Origin: Aporhodopirellula rubra
GTDB taxonomy: Bacteria > Planctomycetota > Planctomycetia > Pirellulales > Pirellulaceae
DNA length: 64,000 bases
Assembly (NCBI RefSeq): GCF_014192335.1
Contig: NZ_JACHXU010000033.1
Coordinates: 18,987 to 82,986 of the forward strand
Direction of reading: 5' to 3'
The notes under the pieces were generated by a model, which was not told where the DNA came from, did no database searches, and saw nothing but the letters and a program-made list of their open reading frames with translations. The translations under genes and the position numbers were made by a program. Of the stretch, positions 38,116 through 46,762 are shown piece by piece; position 1 is the first letter of the stretch, and every line of letters begins with the position of its first letter.

Positions 38116-38583
38116 ATGTCAGCCGAGCCGAAAGACAAACTGTTTCGAAAAAAACGCTCACGGACGGTGATTGATCGTGAGGTGCAGTACGGCGTGGTCT
38201 GGAAGATCGCGGTTCACTGGATGGCGCTCTTCGCATGCAATTCAATCGCTCTGGTCATCTGGATCGGACTGTTCGAACAACCCGACGTCAGCTGGAAACA
38301 AACGGTCGTCGATAGCTTCCGTCGATTCCTGCCTTTCTTCGTAATTACCGCCGCGTTAATTCCCGCGTTCGTACTCGACACGCTCAAGCTCACGAATCGG
38401 TTCGCAGGTCCAATTTCGCGATTGCGAGTCGAACTCGCCAACGCTGCCGAAGGACGCCCGGTGCGTCACCTCAAATTTCGAAACAACGATTATTGGCTTG
38501 AAATCGCAAACGGGTTCAACACTCTGATTGATCGTGCCGGTTTGACCGCTGAACAGAACGAAGCGTCCAACGTGACCAAATAG
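38116..38583 (+). CDS. Membrane protein with two transmembrane segments and a HAMP-like domain
   Basis: A short membrane protein of unknown role. It has a basic N-terminus (DKLFRKKRSRT), two hydrophobic segments (about residues 30-55 and 75-100), and then a HAMP-like helix pair: LTNRFAGPISRLRVELANAAEG followed by ANGFNTLIDRAG. No histidine kinase, GGDEF or chemotaxis output follows. It lies 73 bases before the first TadE gene on the same strand. A role in sensing or in the pilus system is guesswork. Start by ATG 38116 (MSAEPKDK); an earlier in-frame start at 38053 is possible. Confidence 0.7.
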   Translation: MSAEPKDKLFRKKRSRTVIDREVQYGVVWKIAVHWMALFACNSIALVIWIGLFEQPDVSWKQTVVDSFRRFLPFFVITAALIPAFVLDTLKLTNRFAGPISRLRVELANAAEGRPVRHLKFRNNDYWLEIANGFNTLIDRAGLTAEQNEASNVTK

Positions 38584-38656
38584 CAGTCGTTGGAAACCCG
38601 TTCGACGGATTTTGTCAGAGACACTGTATTCCTGCTTGCCGATTTTCGAGACCACG

Positions 38657-39103
38657 ATGCACCTAACCCAACGCCATGCTCGACCTCTTCGCCAACGTTT
38701 GAATGGCAATGCCAGTCGACGTCGAAACCGCCGCGGTGCCGCCGCGGTGGAGTTTGCCGTTTGCCTGCCCATTCTCGTGTTGCTCGTTTTCGGATCGATC
38801 GAAGCCTCGTGCATGATCTTTCTGAAACAAACGTTGAGCGTTGCTGCCTATGAGGCAACACGGGTCGCGATCCGTGACGGGCGTGCCAACGCCGACGGTG
38901 AGCGTTCTGCTCGCCAGATTCTCGAGGGGCGATCGGTCAACGGATTCGATATTCGGTTTCCTAACGGGGAGGCCCTCGACGCCGATCGGGGTGCCGAGGT
39001 CGTTGTCGAGGTCAGCGCGCCGAGTGCTGCAAACAGTCCGCTGATTGGGCAGTTCGTCGCCGACCGTGTGCTCACCGCCCGCGTCGTGATGATCAAGCAG
39101 TAA
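38657..39103 (+). CDS. TadE-family pilus-assembly-like protein (first copy)
   Basis: TadE-like pseudopilin proteins are exported and cleaved by a prepilin-type peptidase. It has a basic N-terminus, RRGAAAVEFAVCLPILVLLVFG with the TadE motif (small residues, then E and hydrophobic), and a globular C-terminal part. ATG 38657 is used; the frame opens at 38612. It is followed by a vWA protein and a second TadE protein on the same strand, a layout resembling tad loci. No tad ATPase or secretin is seen here. Confidence 0.82.
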   Translation: MHLTQRHARPLRQRLNGNASRRRNRRGAAAVEFAVCLPILVLLVFGSIEASCMIFLKQTLSVAAYEATRVAIRDGRANADGERSARQILEGRSVNGFDIRFPNGEALDADRGAEVVVEVSAPSAANSPLIGQFVADRVLTARVVMIKQ

Positions 39104-39203
39104 AACGCTTTTCATTTATCCTTCCATCGAACCATCCGCCGAGCCAGCCCAAATGATTTGCAACACCGCATCCGTTCGGTCCAACGCAATCCCTCGCCTA
39201 CAT

Positions 39204-40238
39204 ATGTCGCGTCTGTTCGTCACCGGACGTCGAGCCAAGACTCGTCGTGGGGCGATGCTGATTTTGATCGCGATTATGCTGTTCATGTTTTTGATCACAA
39301 TGGCGTTTTCGATTGACATCGCTCAAATGCACCTTTCGCGAGCGGAATTGCGTACTGCATCGGATGCTGCTGCGAACGCCGCCGCCACTACGCTCGCCGA
39401 CACGCTTGATCGCAACGCCGCGATTGCCCGTGGTCAGCAAATTGCCGCAGCAAACCGCGTCAACAATGATCCTCTGCTGCTCGCGCCGGGCGACTTTGAC
39501 TTCGGGCGTAGCGAACGCCAGCCCAACGGCAAATACCAATTCACCACCGGCGGAGCGCCCCTCAATGGCGTTCGTGTGAACGGACGACGCACCGTTGGCT
39601 CTCGCTCGGGCGCAGTGCCATTGTTGTTTGGCAATGTCACCGGGACGGATCTTTTCGAACCAACGATGACCGCAACGGCAACCTACATCGAACGCGACAT
39701 CACGCTCGTCATTGACCGCAGTGGATCGATGGCGGGGAGAAAATTCGCTGACCTGACCGCAGCGCTTCAGATTTTTACGGATCTACTCAGTTCCACGCCG
39801 GTTGAAGAACAAGTCGGATTGGCCTCGTACAACGATCGGGCGAGTGAAGATGTGCAGTTGACCGAAAACTTTAGCGAAATCACCGACGCGCTTGGACGAC
39901 TTCGAACGACCGGGTTCACCAGTATTTCACGAGGAATGCAAGCCGGACAGAATATCGCGAGTCGCGGACGACCGCCTGAGTTTGTCGAGCGAACCATGAT
40001 CGTGATGACCGACGGTCAGCATAACCGTGGCATCGAACCTCGAGTCGTCGCGGCTGATTTGGCCGATGACAAAGTCACCATTCACACCATCACGTTCGGC
40101 AATGGCGCCGACATTCGGCGAATGCGCGAAGTCGCCGATATCGGTGGCGGGCGCCACTACCACGCACTAACAGGTGCCGAATTGCAAGAAGTCTATCGCG
40201 AGATCGCACTGACGCTCGGAACTGTTCTGACGGATTGA
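39204..40238 (+). CDS. TadG-like membrane protein with von Willebrand factor A domain
   Basis: The N-terminus has an AMLILIAIMLFMFLITMAFS hydrophobic segment preceded by a basic TRRGAM. That is the TadG/Flp-type N-terminus. A linker with Ala-rich helix follows, then a vWA domain with MIDAS DRSGS (171-175), a middle Thr region (TTGFTSISRGM), and IVMTDGQHN. The vWA fold binds proteins through metal. It probably assembles with the two TadE-like proteins. The start at 39153 is possible; 39204 gives the normal length of the N-terminus. Confidence 0.83.
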   Translation: MSRLFVTGRRAKTRRGAMLILIAIMLFMFLITMAFSIDIAQMHLSRAELRTASDAAANAAATTLADTLDRNAAIARGQQIAAANRVNNDPLLLAPGDFDFGRSERQPNGKYQFTTGGAPLNGVRVNGRRTVGSRSGAVPLLFGNVTGTDLFEPTMTATATYIERDITLVIDRSGSMAGRKFADLTAALQIFTDLLSSTPVEEQVGLASYNDRASEDVQLTENFSEITDALGRLRTTGFTSISRGMQAGQNIASRGRPPEFVERTMIVMTDGQHNRGIEPRVVAADLADDKVTIHTITFGNGADIRRMREVADIGGGRHYHALTGAELQEVYREIALTLGTVLTD

Positions 40239-40330
40239 TTGAAACGGAATTCCTTCTCGGGATCAACCTACTTGTAACGAACAGCTGAAATCATCGCGTT
40301 AATCGCTCGCCTTTTCATACGGAATCATTC

Positions 40331-40795
40331 ATGACCATGTCTCCCTCACGAGAGTTGACCGCCGAAACTCAGCGAAACGAAGTTCGGCGCAGCAATCGTC
40401 TTACGCGACGTCGGGGCACGCGAGCCGGTGCTGTGGCGGTGGAGTTTGCGGTTGTCGCACCACTTTTGTTTCTGTTTTTCTTTGCCGGGTTTGAATTCTG
40501 CCGCGTCGCAATGATCCGTCATACCGTCGACAACGCGGTTTATGAGGGAGCTCGCCGAGGTATCGTCCCTGGTGGAACCAACGCCGAAGTACGTGCCGAG
40601 ACCGAGCGAGTTCTCAGTACGATTGGTCTGCAAAACTTCACTCTCAACGTGACACCCGCCGTAATCGATGATGACACCGACGATGTCACCGTACGTCTCA
40701 CGGTTCCTTTGGACGTTAACACATTTGTGCCCGCACAGTTTTTCGTCGGCAAAGAGATTCAGCGAGAATTGACGATGCGGCGTGAAGGTCGTTGA
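40331..40795 (+). CDS. TadE-family pilus-assembly-like protein (second copy)
   Basis: A second short TadE-like protein. The motif GAVAVEFAVVAPLLFLFFF has the TadE motif, with a basic N-terminal RLTRRRGTRA. The rest is a compact exported domain. The second copy differs much from the first outside the N-terminal motif. It is 92 bases after the vWA gene on the same strand, so the three are probably one unit. ATG 40331 is followed by another ATG two codons later. Confidence 0.83.
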   Translation: MTMSPSRELTAETQRNEVRRSNRLTRRRGTRAGAVAVEFAVVAPLLFLFFFAGFEFCRVAMIRHTVDNAVYEGARRGIVPGGTNAEVRAETERVLSTIGLQNFTLNVTPAVIDDDTDDVTVRLTVPLDVNTFVPAQFFVGKEIQRELTMRREGR

Positions 40796-40897
40796 GTCAC
40801 GCGATCGATCCGCTAGACTAGAAGTGCTCGACCGCAGTCCTCTTAGGATCGATGCGTCTCGCATTCCGAAACTAAGTACTTCATTCCAACCGCTAGT

Positions 40898-41773
40898 TTG
40901 CCAGTGAAGCAACGCGAGAACGATCGAATCTTCCCCGTTCGCACTCGGGTGCTGCTCATCGATTTGGACAATTGTCCTCACGAAGTGCTGGATTTGGCGG
41001 CGACGGCCGAGCGGTATGATCTCATTATCGCGGCTCATGGGCGACAGGAACCAAGGGTCCCACTCGGGATGGCCTCGGTTCTCGGTCTTCTCATCGCGGA
41101 AAGAAAAATTGAGATCTGGCCGATGCCCGCAGGCAAGAATTCAGCCGATTTCGGTCTGACGTTCATAGCCGGACGACTATCGGCGGAGCTTCCCAAAGAC
41201 GCGATCGTTGAAGTCGCGTCCAAAGATCGCGATCTTGAGCATGCTGTGAGATTGTTGAAACGTGTCGGTATCAAAGCCTCGCGAATCGATTCGTCGACCG
41301 AGTCGGAGCCGCCTCGATCGGCTGACGCAGCGGTTTCGCATCTCGCGAGCCGTATCGCGAGTTCCCTTAACGGTCGCGGCGCGAAATCACGTCCCAAACG
41401 TAGACGCAGCCTACACGCCACAGTGAAGGCACGCGGCCCGACCCCGGATCAAGGCATGGCGGCGCTCAAGGAACTCGAACGCGCCTCTGCGATCACGTAT
41501 GAGTCCAACGGCAATCCGAAGTACGACGACGACATTTTGAAACGACTGGCAGCATTGGCTCCAAAAAAAAAATGCAAGACCGAAGCACTGCCGCTTCAAA
41601 AACTCGTTCAGTCCAAGCGAACGCCTCGCCCCGGCGATCCGTCTCAGCTAACGCTGTTTGATCGGCACGTCCGAGAAGATGACGAGAGTGCTGACGAGAG
41701 CATCGTCGACGCAATTGCATTGCCAAGCATCACGCCTGAACGTGCGATTTCCGACGATGAAGTGCCGTTCTAA
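40898..41773 (+). CDS. NYN/PIN-like nuclease with SSB-type C-terminal tail
   Basis: Residues 18-130 match the NYN/PIN nuclease pattern: LLIDLDN (Asp 22, Asp 24, Asn 25), ADFGL (Asp 84) and VASKDRDL (Asp 110, Asp 112), followed by an LLKRVGIKA helix, so metal-dependent RNA or DNA cleavage is likely. After a basic linker (RPKRRRSLH) and a helical segment of about 50 residues, the protein ends SDDEVPF, close to the SSB C-terminal tip DDDIPF. The start is TTG 40898 (or GTG 40904); no in-frame ATG lies between the upstream stop and these codons. Function is inferred; there is no adjacent antitoxin. Confidence 0.7.
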   Translation: MPVKQRENDRIFPVRTRVLLIDLDNCPHEVLDLAATAERYDLIIAAHGRQEPRVPLGMASVLGLLIAERKIEIWPMPAGKNSADFGLTFIAGRLSAELPKDAIVEVASKDRDLEHAVRLLKRVGIKASRIDSSTESEPPRSADAAVSHLASRIASSLNGRGAKSRPKRRRSLHATVKARGPTPDQGMAALKELERASAITYESNGNPKYDDDILKRLAALAPKKKCKTEALPLQKLVQSKRTPRPGDPSQLTLFDRHVREDDESADESIVDAIALPSITPERAISDDEVPF

Positions 41774-41829
41774 AACGCTGAAAGGGGGGCGGCGGCCAAA
41801 ACGGCCAAATCCTCGACAACGCCTGACGA

Positions 41830-41854
41830 ACGTCGCGACGTCTCAGCAGGAGAC
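41830..41854. repeat. Palindrome and short hairpin after the NYN/PIN-like gene
   Basis: The 12-base palindrome ACGTCGCGACGT is at 41830-41841, overlapping a hairpin GTCTC-agcag-GAGAC at 41840-41854. They lie between the convergent NYN-like and fliG genes. No T-run follows, so a termination role is only possible. Confidence 0.45.
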
Positions 41855-41972
41855 TGCGTAATCCTCAACGGCTCACTAGAGCATCATCGAAATAGCGTGG
41901 CCCGCTCTCAGCAACTAAATATGCCAGAAAATCGGTCTCCCGGAATCTGGCGTCATCCTTTGAGAGAACGGA

Positions 41973-42998
41973 CTAAGTGACGTATTCCTCTTCGGCTTCG
42001 CCGGTCGGACGCGATATTTCGCCGGTGTCTTCGAGATGTCGAACGATATCGACGATCTTCTGCTGAACACCTTCGACTTCGCTGATCCGAACGCTGCCGA
42101 GATAGCCCATTTCTTCTCGCAGGTTTTCCGCTGCTCGCGAACTCATGTTGCGAAGGACTTTTTCCTGCAATGCGGAACTGGCACCCTTGAGTGCCATCGC
42201 CCATTGAGCCGTTTCGACGTTCTTGAGCAACGACTGAATGTCGCGATCACCGAGTTTGATGATGTCTTCGAACACGAACATCAGGCGGCGAATTTCTTCG
42301 GATAACTCTGGATCTTCGCGACCGAGTGATTCCATGATCGTGCGTTCGACGGCACGTTCGACCACGTTCAGGATTTCGGCCACACTTTCGACACCGCCCA
42401 TGTTGCTTTGTTGTTGGTTGACCATGCTGCTCAATCGCATTTCTAATCCGCGTTCGAGTTCCGCGACCGCCGCAGGGCTGGTTCGCCCTATGTTGGCGAC
42501 GCGTCGAATTACTTCGAGTTGTTTCTGGGCGTCGAGTCCCGCCATCACTTCCGCTGCGTACGTCGAGGGTACATGGCTGAGCAGAAGTGCGATCGTTTGC
42601 GGGTGTTCGTCACCGATGAATTGCAACAGGGTCTGCGTGTCCACTTTCTTGACGAAGCCGAACGGCATCGCTTCGATCGTTTGCTGCAGGTTTCCGATCA
42701 GTTCGGCCGCGTCACGTCCCAACGCCTCTTTGATCAGCTCCTTCGCTCGCTCGAGACCACCGGGGCTCGCGTAGATTGAGCTCGCTTTGCTGGTGAGGAA
42801 TTCCGCAATCACGACCTCTTGTTCGTCACCGCCAACGGAATCGATCTGAGCGATCTTGATACTGATCAATTCGATCAATCGCGGCGGCAATTGCCCGAGT
42901 ACCTTGGCCGCCGTCTTTGTCGGCAGACTCATCAGGAGAATCGCCGCTTTGTTCAAGCCGCGTTCTTCGGTGGTGGAAAGGGTGAGTGTATCAATCAT
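41973..42998 (-). CDS. fliG: Flagellar motor switch protein FliG
   Basis: FliG is a cytoplasmic part of the rotor; its C-terminal charged residues meet the stator. The 341-residue protein has the N-terminal (KAAILLMSLP), middle (EHPQTIALLLSHVP) and C-terminal (FVFEDIIKLGDRDIQSLL, LRNMSSRAAENLREEM) FliG regions, at the normal length. The EHPQ motif between domains is conserved. No other flagellar gene is near: tilS and a Met/Gly-rich protein follow. Start at ATG 42998. Confidence 0.94.
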   Translation of the reverse strand: MIDTLTLSTTEERGLNKAAILLMSLPTKTAAKVLGQLPPRLIELISIKIAQIDSVGGDEQEVVIAEFLTSKASSIYASPGGLERAKELIKEALGRDAAELIGNLQQTIEAMPFGFVKKVDTQTLLQFIGDEHPQTIALLLSHVPSTYAAEVMAGLDAQKQLEVIRRVANIGRTSPAAVAELERGLEMRLSSMVNQQQSNMGGVESVAEILNVVERAVERTIMESLGREDPELSEEIRRLMFVFEDIIKLGDRDIQSLLKNVETAQWAMALKGASSALQEKVLRNMSSRAAENLREEMGYLGSVRISEVEGVQQKIVDIVRHLEDTGEISRPTGEAEEEYVT

Positions 42999-43145
42999 CG
43001 ATTTTGACGCTGAATCGTTTGAGCACGGAACACCGAGAATACTCAGGTGTGTTTCATCCTCTGTTTTCGACCGATTACCGGTGATTCCTCAAACAGTTCG
43101 TTCGCCAACGGCCCACGCCCGCGCAAGCGTTAGAACCGTTCGATT

Positions 43146-44336
43146 TCAAGCGTCGAATTCAGTTTTCCTCTCCCGGCTAAGCGTCACAACCCGCGCGGAC
43201 TGAAAACCTTCAATCCGTCCCGGCCAATGCCCTCGCGAAATCGCTTGTTCATCACCGACCCTCCCTGCCGCGTTGCTGGCGCCGGTAACATCGGCCGGTT
43301 GCTCCGCGATCAACATTGCCAGCCGGGTCCAGTGATGACGATTCATGTCGCGTCGTGGCCAATTCAATTCCGCGAACAAAATTTGGCACGCCGCAGTGAT
43401 GAGGGGGATTTCAGTGGCGAGTTCCCGAGAATGCGGCCACTCCTTCCACGGGCTCATCGCAGATTCGGATGACGTCATCGAGGGACGGCTAAACCGAATC
43501 GTTTGGAAAGCCGTTCGATTGTACCGATCGGTGTGGTCATTGACGTCATCAATGACCACAAACGAGTCAATCCATTGTCGCGCCAATCGTCCGATCAACC
43601 CATCGAGTTGCGTCTGGTTTTCCGCAGCTCGGACGAGCGCATGATCGGTTTTGGGAAAACGCGACCGAAGCAGCGGTAGCGCGTCGTGCCGAATCCAATT
43701 GCGGGTGTACCGTGTCTGTTCATTACTGGGGTCCTCTCGCCATGGTTGGCCGATCTCTCGAAGGGCGTCACGAAGTTCGGCCCGCCGGGCACGCAAAAGC
43801 GGGCGGCGGATCACAAAGTCATCGCCCAACGGCCGGGACGATGACATGCCTTTGAGACCGAGAGGGCCGGTTCCGCGTAGCAAATGATGCAGTACGGTTT
43901 CTGACTGATCGTCGAGAGTGTGAGCCAACGCCACATATCGACAGCCGGATTTTGCTGCCGTCGCGAGGAAGAAGTCACGCCGGTCCTGACGTAAACGTGC
44001 CTCTGCGTCTTCAGCCGCGTCGTTGTGGGCACGTCCGACTTCAACTGGGACATCTAAATCTGTGGCGAGTTCCCGCACAAACTGTTCATCTGCATCCGAC
44101 TGCTCACCCCGCAATCGATGATTGAAATGCGCGATCCTCAGAGGCGGCATCGAATCAAGGTCGGGGGCATATTGCGTTCGGTATCGGTCAACCAATAATC
44201 GAACCAACGCGACGCTGTCGGCTCCACCACTGCAACCGATGATCGCTCCCACGGAGGTCGCTTCGTTTGCCCATTCGATACGAAGCAACTGACGCAGCGA
44301 TTCCCAGCGTTCCGAATGCTCTTTCGTTTGATCCAT
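43146..44336 (-). CDS. tilS: tRNA(Ile)-lysidine synthase
   Basis: TilS changes C34 of tRNA-Ile(CAU) to lysidine so that it reads AUA. The ATP-binding P-loop SGGADSVAL is near the start, with LRIAHFNHRLRGEQSDADEQFV and LAHTLDDQSETVLHHLLRGTG following, as in the family. The C-terminal part is shorter and less conserved. The 396 residues are shorter than the E. coli form (432). Start ATG 44336. It is 147 bases from the fliG start on the same strand and could be in the same transcript. Confidence 0.9.
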   Translation of the reverse strand: MDQTKEHSERWESLRQLLRIEWANEATSVGAIIGCSGGADSVALVRLLVDRYRTQYAPDLDSMPPLRIAHFNHRLRGEQSDADEQFVRELATDLDVPVEVGRAHNDAAEDAEARLRQDRRDFFLATAAKSGCRYVALAHTLDDQSETVLHHLLRGTGPLGLKGMSSSRPLGDDFVIRRPLLRARRAELRDALREIGQPWREDPSNEQTRYTRNWIRHDALPLLRSRFPKTDHALVRAAENQTQLDGLIGRLARQWIDSFVVIDDVNDHTDRYNRTAFQTIRFSRPSMTSSESAMSPWKEWPHSRELATEIPLITAACQILFAELNWPRRDMNRHHWTRLAMLIAEQPADVTGASNAAGRVGDEQAISRGHWPGRIEGFQSARVVTLSRERKTEFDA

Positions 44337-44422
44337 GGATCAAACGGCTTCGGAAGTGCCGAACGTCTGAACGTAGATTCTGCCGCCGCTAGGGGGCGGA
44401 GGGTTGCGATCGCGAAGCACGA

Positions 44423-46135
44423 TTACGGTGCGCCTGGCAATCCGCCACCAGGCAGTCCGCCGCCGCCCGGCAACTCCTCTTCGTTATTTGCACGCCGCAT
44501 CCCCATACCTGGGAACATCGGCAAACTGTTGTCTTGGATCGTATCGTCTTCCTCAATTCGTTCGACTTCGATACCAGCCAAGTCGCCTAATGCGGGACGT
44601 TGTAACTCGAGTGCCTCGAGCCACAATTCGAGCGTGTCGAGTTTCTCATCATTCAATGCTTCGGAAACCAACAAAATGCTATCGACCCATGCCTGCACTT
44701 CCGGTCGGACGTTTTCCGGAACCGCGGCGAGCAAACCGGCAGGATTCTCTTCGGGGGTTCCCTTTGCCGAACCAGTGGCACCTTGTAGCAATTGTTGAAA
44801 AACAAAATCAATCTTGCGACGTGACAGGTTGACTTCAGGTGGCTGTGGGTTGGCCATCATCTGCATGCCGTATCCCATTTCCATCCCCATTTCCATCCCC
44901 ATGCCACGCTCCATTCCCATGCCTCGCCCCATTCCCATCTCCATTCCCATTTCCATATCCATGCTCATTTCGGGGCTGTATCCGGAGTCCATTCCCATTC
45001 CTCTGCCCATGCCCATATCGCTCGACGTACGTGATCGGCGAGTTGCGGCGATTGGTTGGGGCTTTTTGGGTTTTGCCTTGCGAAGGAAATCGATCGGGTT
45101 CGGGGGCTGAGACTGAGCTGGGCGGGGGCGAGTTTGAGCCTCAAAGCGATCAAGTTCCGATTGAAGTGCGTTGAACGCGCGAACCGACCATTGTTTGGTC
45201 ACGGCACTTGGATCCTCAACCTTGCCTTGCAGGCCGGTTTCGAAAGATCCGAGTTTCGCGGCCGAGTAGAGGGCGATCAAATCGGGATTGTCTTCCGCGG
45301 TGCTGATACTGATCAACTGCGTTCCCAAGGACGCGTCATTTGGGGCACGCAGAATATTCAGAATGTCCACAGCGAAACGTTGCAGGTACGCGTGTGCTTT
45401 CGCATCCCGTGACTTCGGTGGCTCTGCCGCCAGCAGTTTGTTCATTTCTGCGACCAACGCTGTCTTCTCGTCGGCTTTCATTACCGGAAACGCCAACCTG
45501 ACGTACGAATGGATTCCGTGCAACGCGGCGGCTCGGATGCCATCACTTTCTTTTTCATCTGTATACAGCTTGTAGAGGATCGGATAGCTGTAGCTCAGCG
45601 GCAATGGAGGGCGGCCGTTGGCGAGGTCCAACGGTTTCGCGTTCAAACGTGAGAGTGCGTTGATCGCGTTGATCCGCGCGGCAGGCATGTAGTTGCCTTC
45701 CGCGATCTTTTTCATGCCGAGAAAGGTGCCAGCCAACAGTGTTCGGGTTCCGGCACTTCCGATCCGTTGTGCGCCGTCAACGTCTTTGAGCAGCCCCTCG
45801 ATCGTGCTGCTGATTTCAGGAAGGTTTTCACGCTGCGTGATTTTCCATGGGATGTAATTCTCCAGGTAAAATTTCGACATCCCCGGTGCGGACGCTTCGA
45901 CCTTGGACAGATCTTTCGCCGTCTTCAGCTGCATGACAGCGCGTTCGAGTTTGCTGGCTTCCTTCGGATCCTTGAACGCTTCGTAGGCAGGATCGAGTTT
46001 GAAAGTCTCGTATTGCTGGGCTGAGGCAACATTGGCGATCAACCACCACGAGGCCGCGGTGATGGCCATCGCCCACCAGAGCTTGACCGCCCATCGGCTG
46101 CGATCGCGCCCAGACGCTCCCGCGTGGGTTGCCAT
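44423..46135 (-). CDS. Membrane-anchored hypothetical protein with Met/Gly-rich central tract
   Basis: No family is recognised. From ATG 46135 there is a basic start, then a hydrophobic segment (ITAASWWLIANVASA) that is a signal or anchor. A helical region of about 300 residues follows (with SYPILYKLYTD and AYLQRFAVDILNIL, which look like helical-repeat packing). A low-complexity tract of Met-Gly-Met-Glu units of about 50 residues follows, then about 130 further residues and a Gly/Pro-rich end. The Met tract resembles metal-binding Met motifs, but that is speculation. The frame opens at 46330. Confidence 0.7.
   Translation of the reverse strand: MATHAGASGRDRSRWAVKLWWAMAITAASWWLIANVASAQQYETFKLDPAYEAFKDPKEASKLERAVMQLKTAKDLSKVEASAPGMSKFYLENYIPWKITQRENLPEISSTIEGLLKDVDGAQRIGSAGTRTLLAGTFLGMKKIAEGNYMPAARINAINALSRLNAKPLDLANGRPPLPLSYSYPILYKLYTDEKESDGIRAAALHGIHSYVRLAFPVMKADEKTALVAEMNKLLAAEPPKSRDAKAHAYLQRFAVDILNILRAPNDASLGTQLISISTAEDNPDLIALYSAAKLGSFETGLQGKVEDPSAVTKQWSVRAFNALQSELDRFEAQTRPRPAQSQPPNPIDFLRKAKPKKPQPIAATRRSRTSSDMGMGRGMGMDSGYSPEMSMDMEMGMEMGMGRGMGMERGMGMEMGMEMGYGMQMMANPQPPEVNLSRRKIDFVFQQLLQGATGSAKGTPEENPAGLLAAVPENVRPEVQAWVDSILLVSEALNDEKLDTLELWLEALELQRPALGDLAGIEVERIEEDDTIQDNSLPMFPGMGMRRANNEEELPGGGGLPGGGLPGAP
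44862..45025. repeat. Low-complexity repeat, coding for the Met/Gly tract
   Basis: On the plus strand it is a run of CCCATTTCCAT and CCCATGCC units with about 6 and 12 base periods, inside the hypothetical gene on the minus strand. It is a likely slippage site that would change Met/Gly tract length in frame. Confidence 0.75.
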
Positions 46136-46404
46136 CGCACGTGCCGTGGACAAGGTGGCAGGCGATTGATCGGATCGGTTGTCGACGCGGGTGATGCCCG
46201 AGCGAGAACGGTTATGAATATCCGAATAGCGAGAATCGTTGGATAGTTCGTTGTGCAAACGCAACGCCACACCTGTGTAGAGAGAAGAGAGCGGAGACAG
46301 CCGGAGCCGTCTTGCAATATGAACCCCCATTATTCACCGAAAGTGCTCGTGCCGTCAACGAAAATCGGGCGGGAGAGTCGAAGAAGGTGCGTTTCTGTAG
46401 GCAA

Positions 46405-46465
46405 GAAATTGCCGGGAAAAACGAAAAAAGGCGAGGCCGACTCCGAGGAGCCGACCCCGCCTCGC
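46405..46465 (-). terminator. Strong Rho-independent terminator on the minus strand
   Basis: Read on the minus strand, GCGAGGC pairs with GCCTCGC (46459-46465 with 46431-46437), and an inner pair CGGCTCC/GGAGTCG extends the stem. It is followed at once by CTTTTTTCGTTTTT, an ideal U-tract. It therefore ends a minus-strand transcript coming from above 46470. No confident gene lies there; see the small frame at 46498-46725. Confidence 0.8.
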
Positions 46466-46497
46466 ACGGGGGGACGCTTAATATCTTGGTGTAGTTG

Positions 46498-46725
46498 TCA
46501 TGTTGTCGTCGGCGTTCCCTTGACACAACGAATCATAGTCCCGCTCTGGCAGTGACTCGATGAATCCTTGGCACTTTTGAGGCAATCGGGTGCCGAACAC
46601 TGCTCACAACGAGCGTTGATGCGGAATATGCCGGTTACGCAGACTTTTGACGCATTGGGACCCGTGATTCGGGGCCGGAGCCCCGCGAGAGTGCCGGACG
46701 CGAGCGATCGCAATGGCTCCCGCAT
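46498..46725 (-). CDS. Possible small Cys-rich protein (75 residues)
   Basis: Low-confidence call. This is the frame just before the terminator at 46405-46465. It contains six cysteines, five of them in the second half within CEQCSAPDCLKSAK and SHCQSG...RC, and ends GTPTTT. The start is ATG 46725 with a poor ribosome site. It is reported because the terminator implies a real transcript; a non-coding RNA is the alternative. Strong hairpins in its first half (GGGGC-cgga-GCCCC) also favour RNA structure. Confidence 0.3.
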   Translation of the reverse strand: MREPLRSLASGTLAGLRPRITGPNASKVCVTGIFRINARCEQCSAPDCLKSAKDSSSHCQSGTMIRCVKGTPTTT

Positions 46726-46730
46726 CCGGT

Positions 46731-46748
46731 GCCCGTTCTCTGACGGGC
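46731..46748. repeat. Hairpin GCCCGT-tctctg-ACGGGC
   Basis: A perfect 6-base stem with a 6-base loop in a gene-poor 900-base stretch between the Met/Gly protein and the secreted protein at 47051. Another stem, GGGGC-cgga-GCCCC, lies at about 46671-46684. Together they suggest structured RNA on one strand. Confidence 0.5.
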
Positions 46749-46762
46749 GAGGTTTCCGAATG

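Noticed and set aside
44814..45174. Plus-strand Pro/Ile/Ser-rich frames opposite the Met/Gly tract
   Set aside because: They come from the CCCATTCCCAT repeats on the plus strand and have no start context or family similarity.
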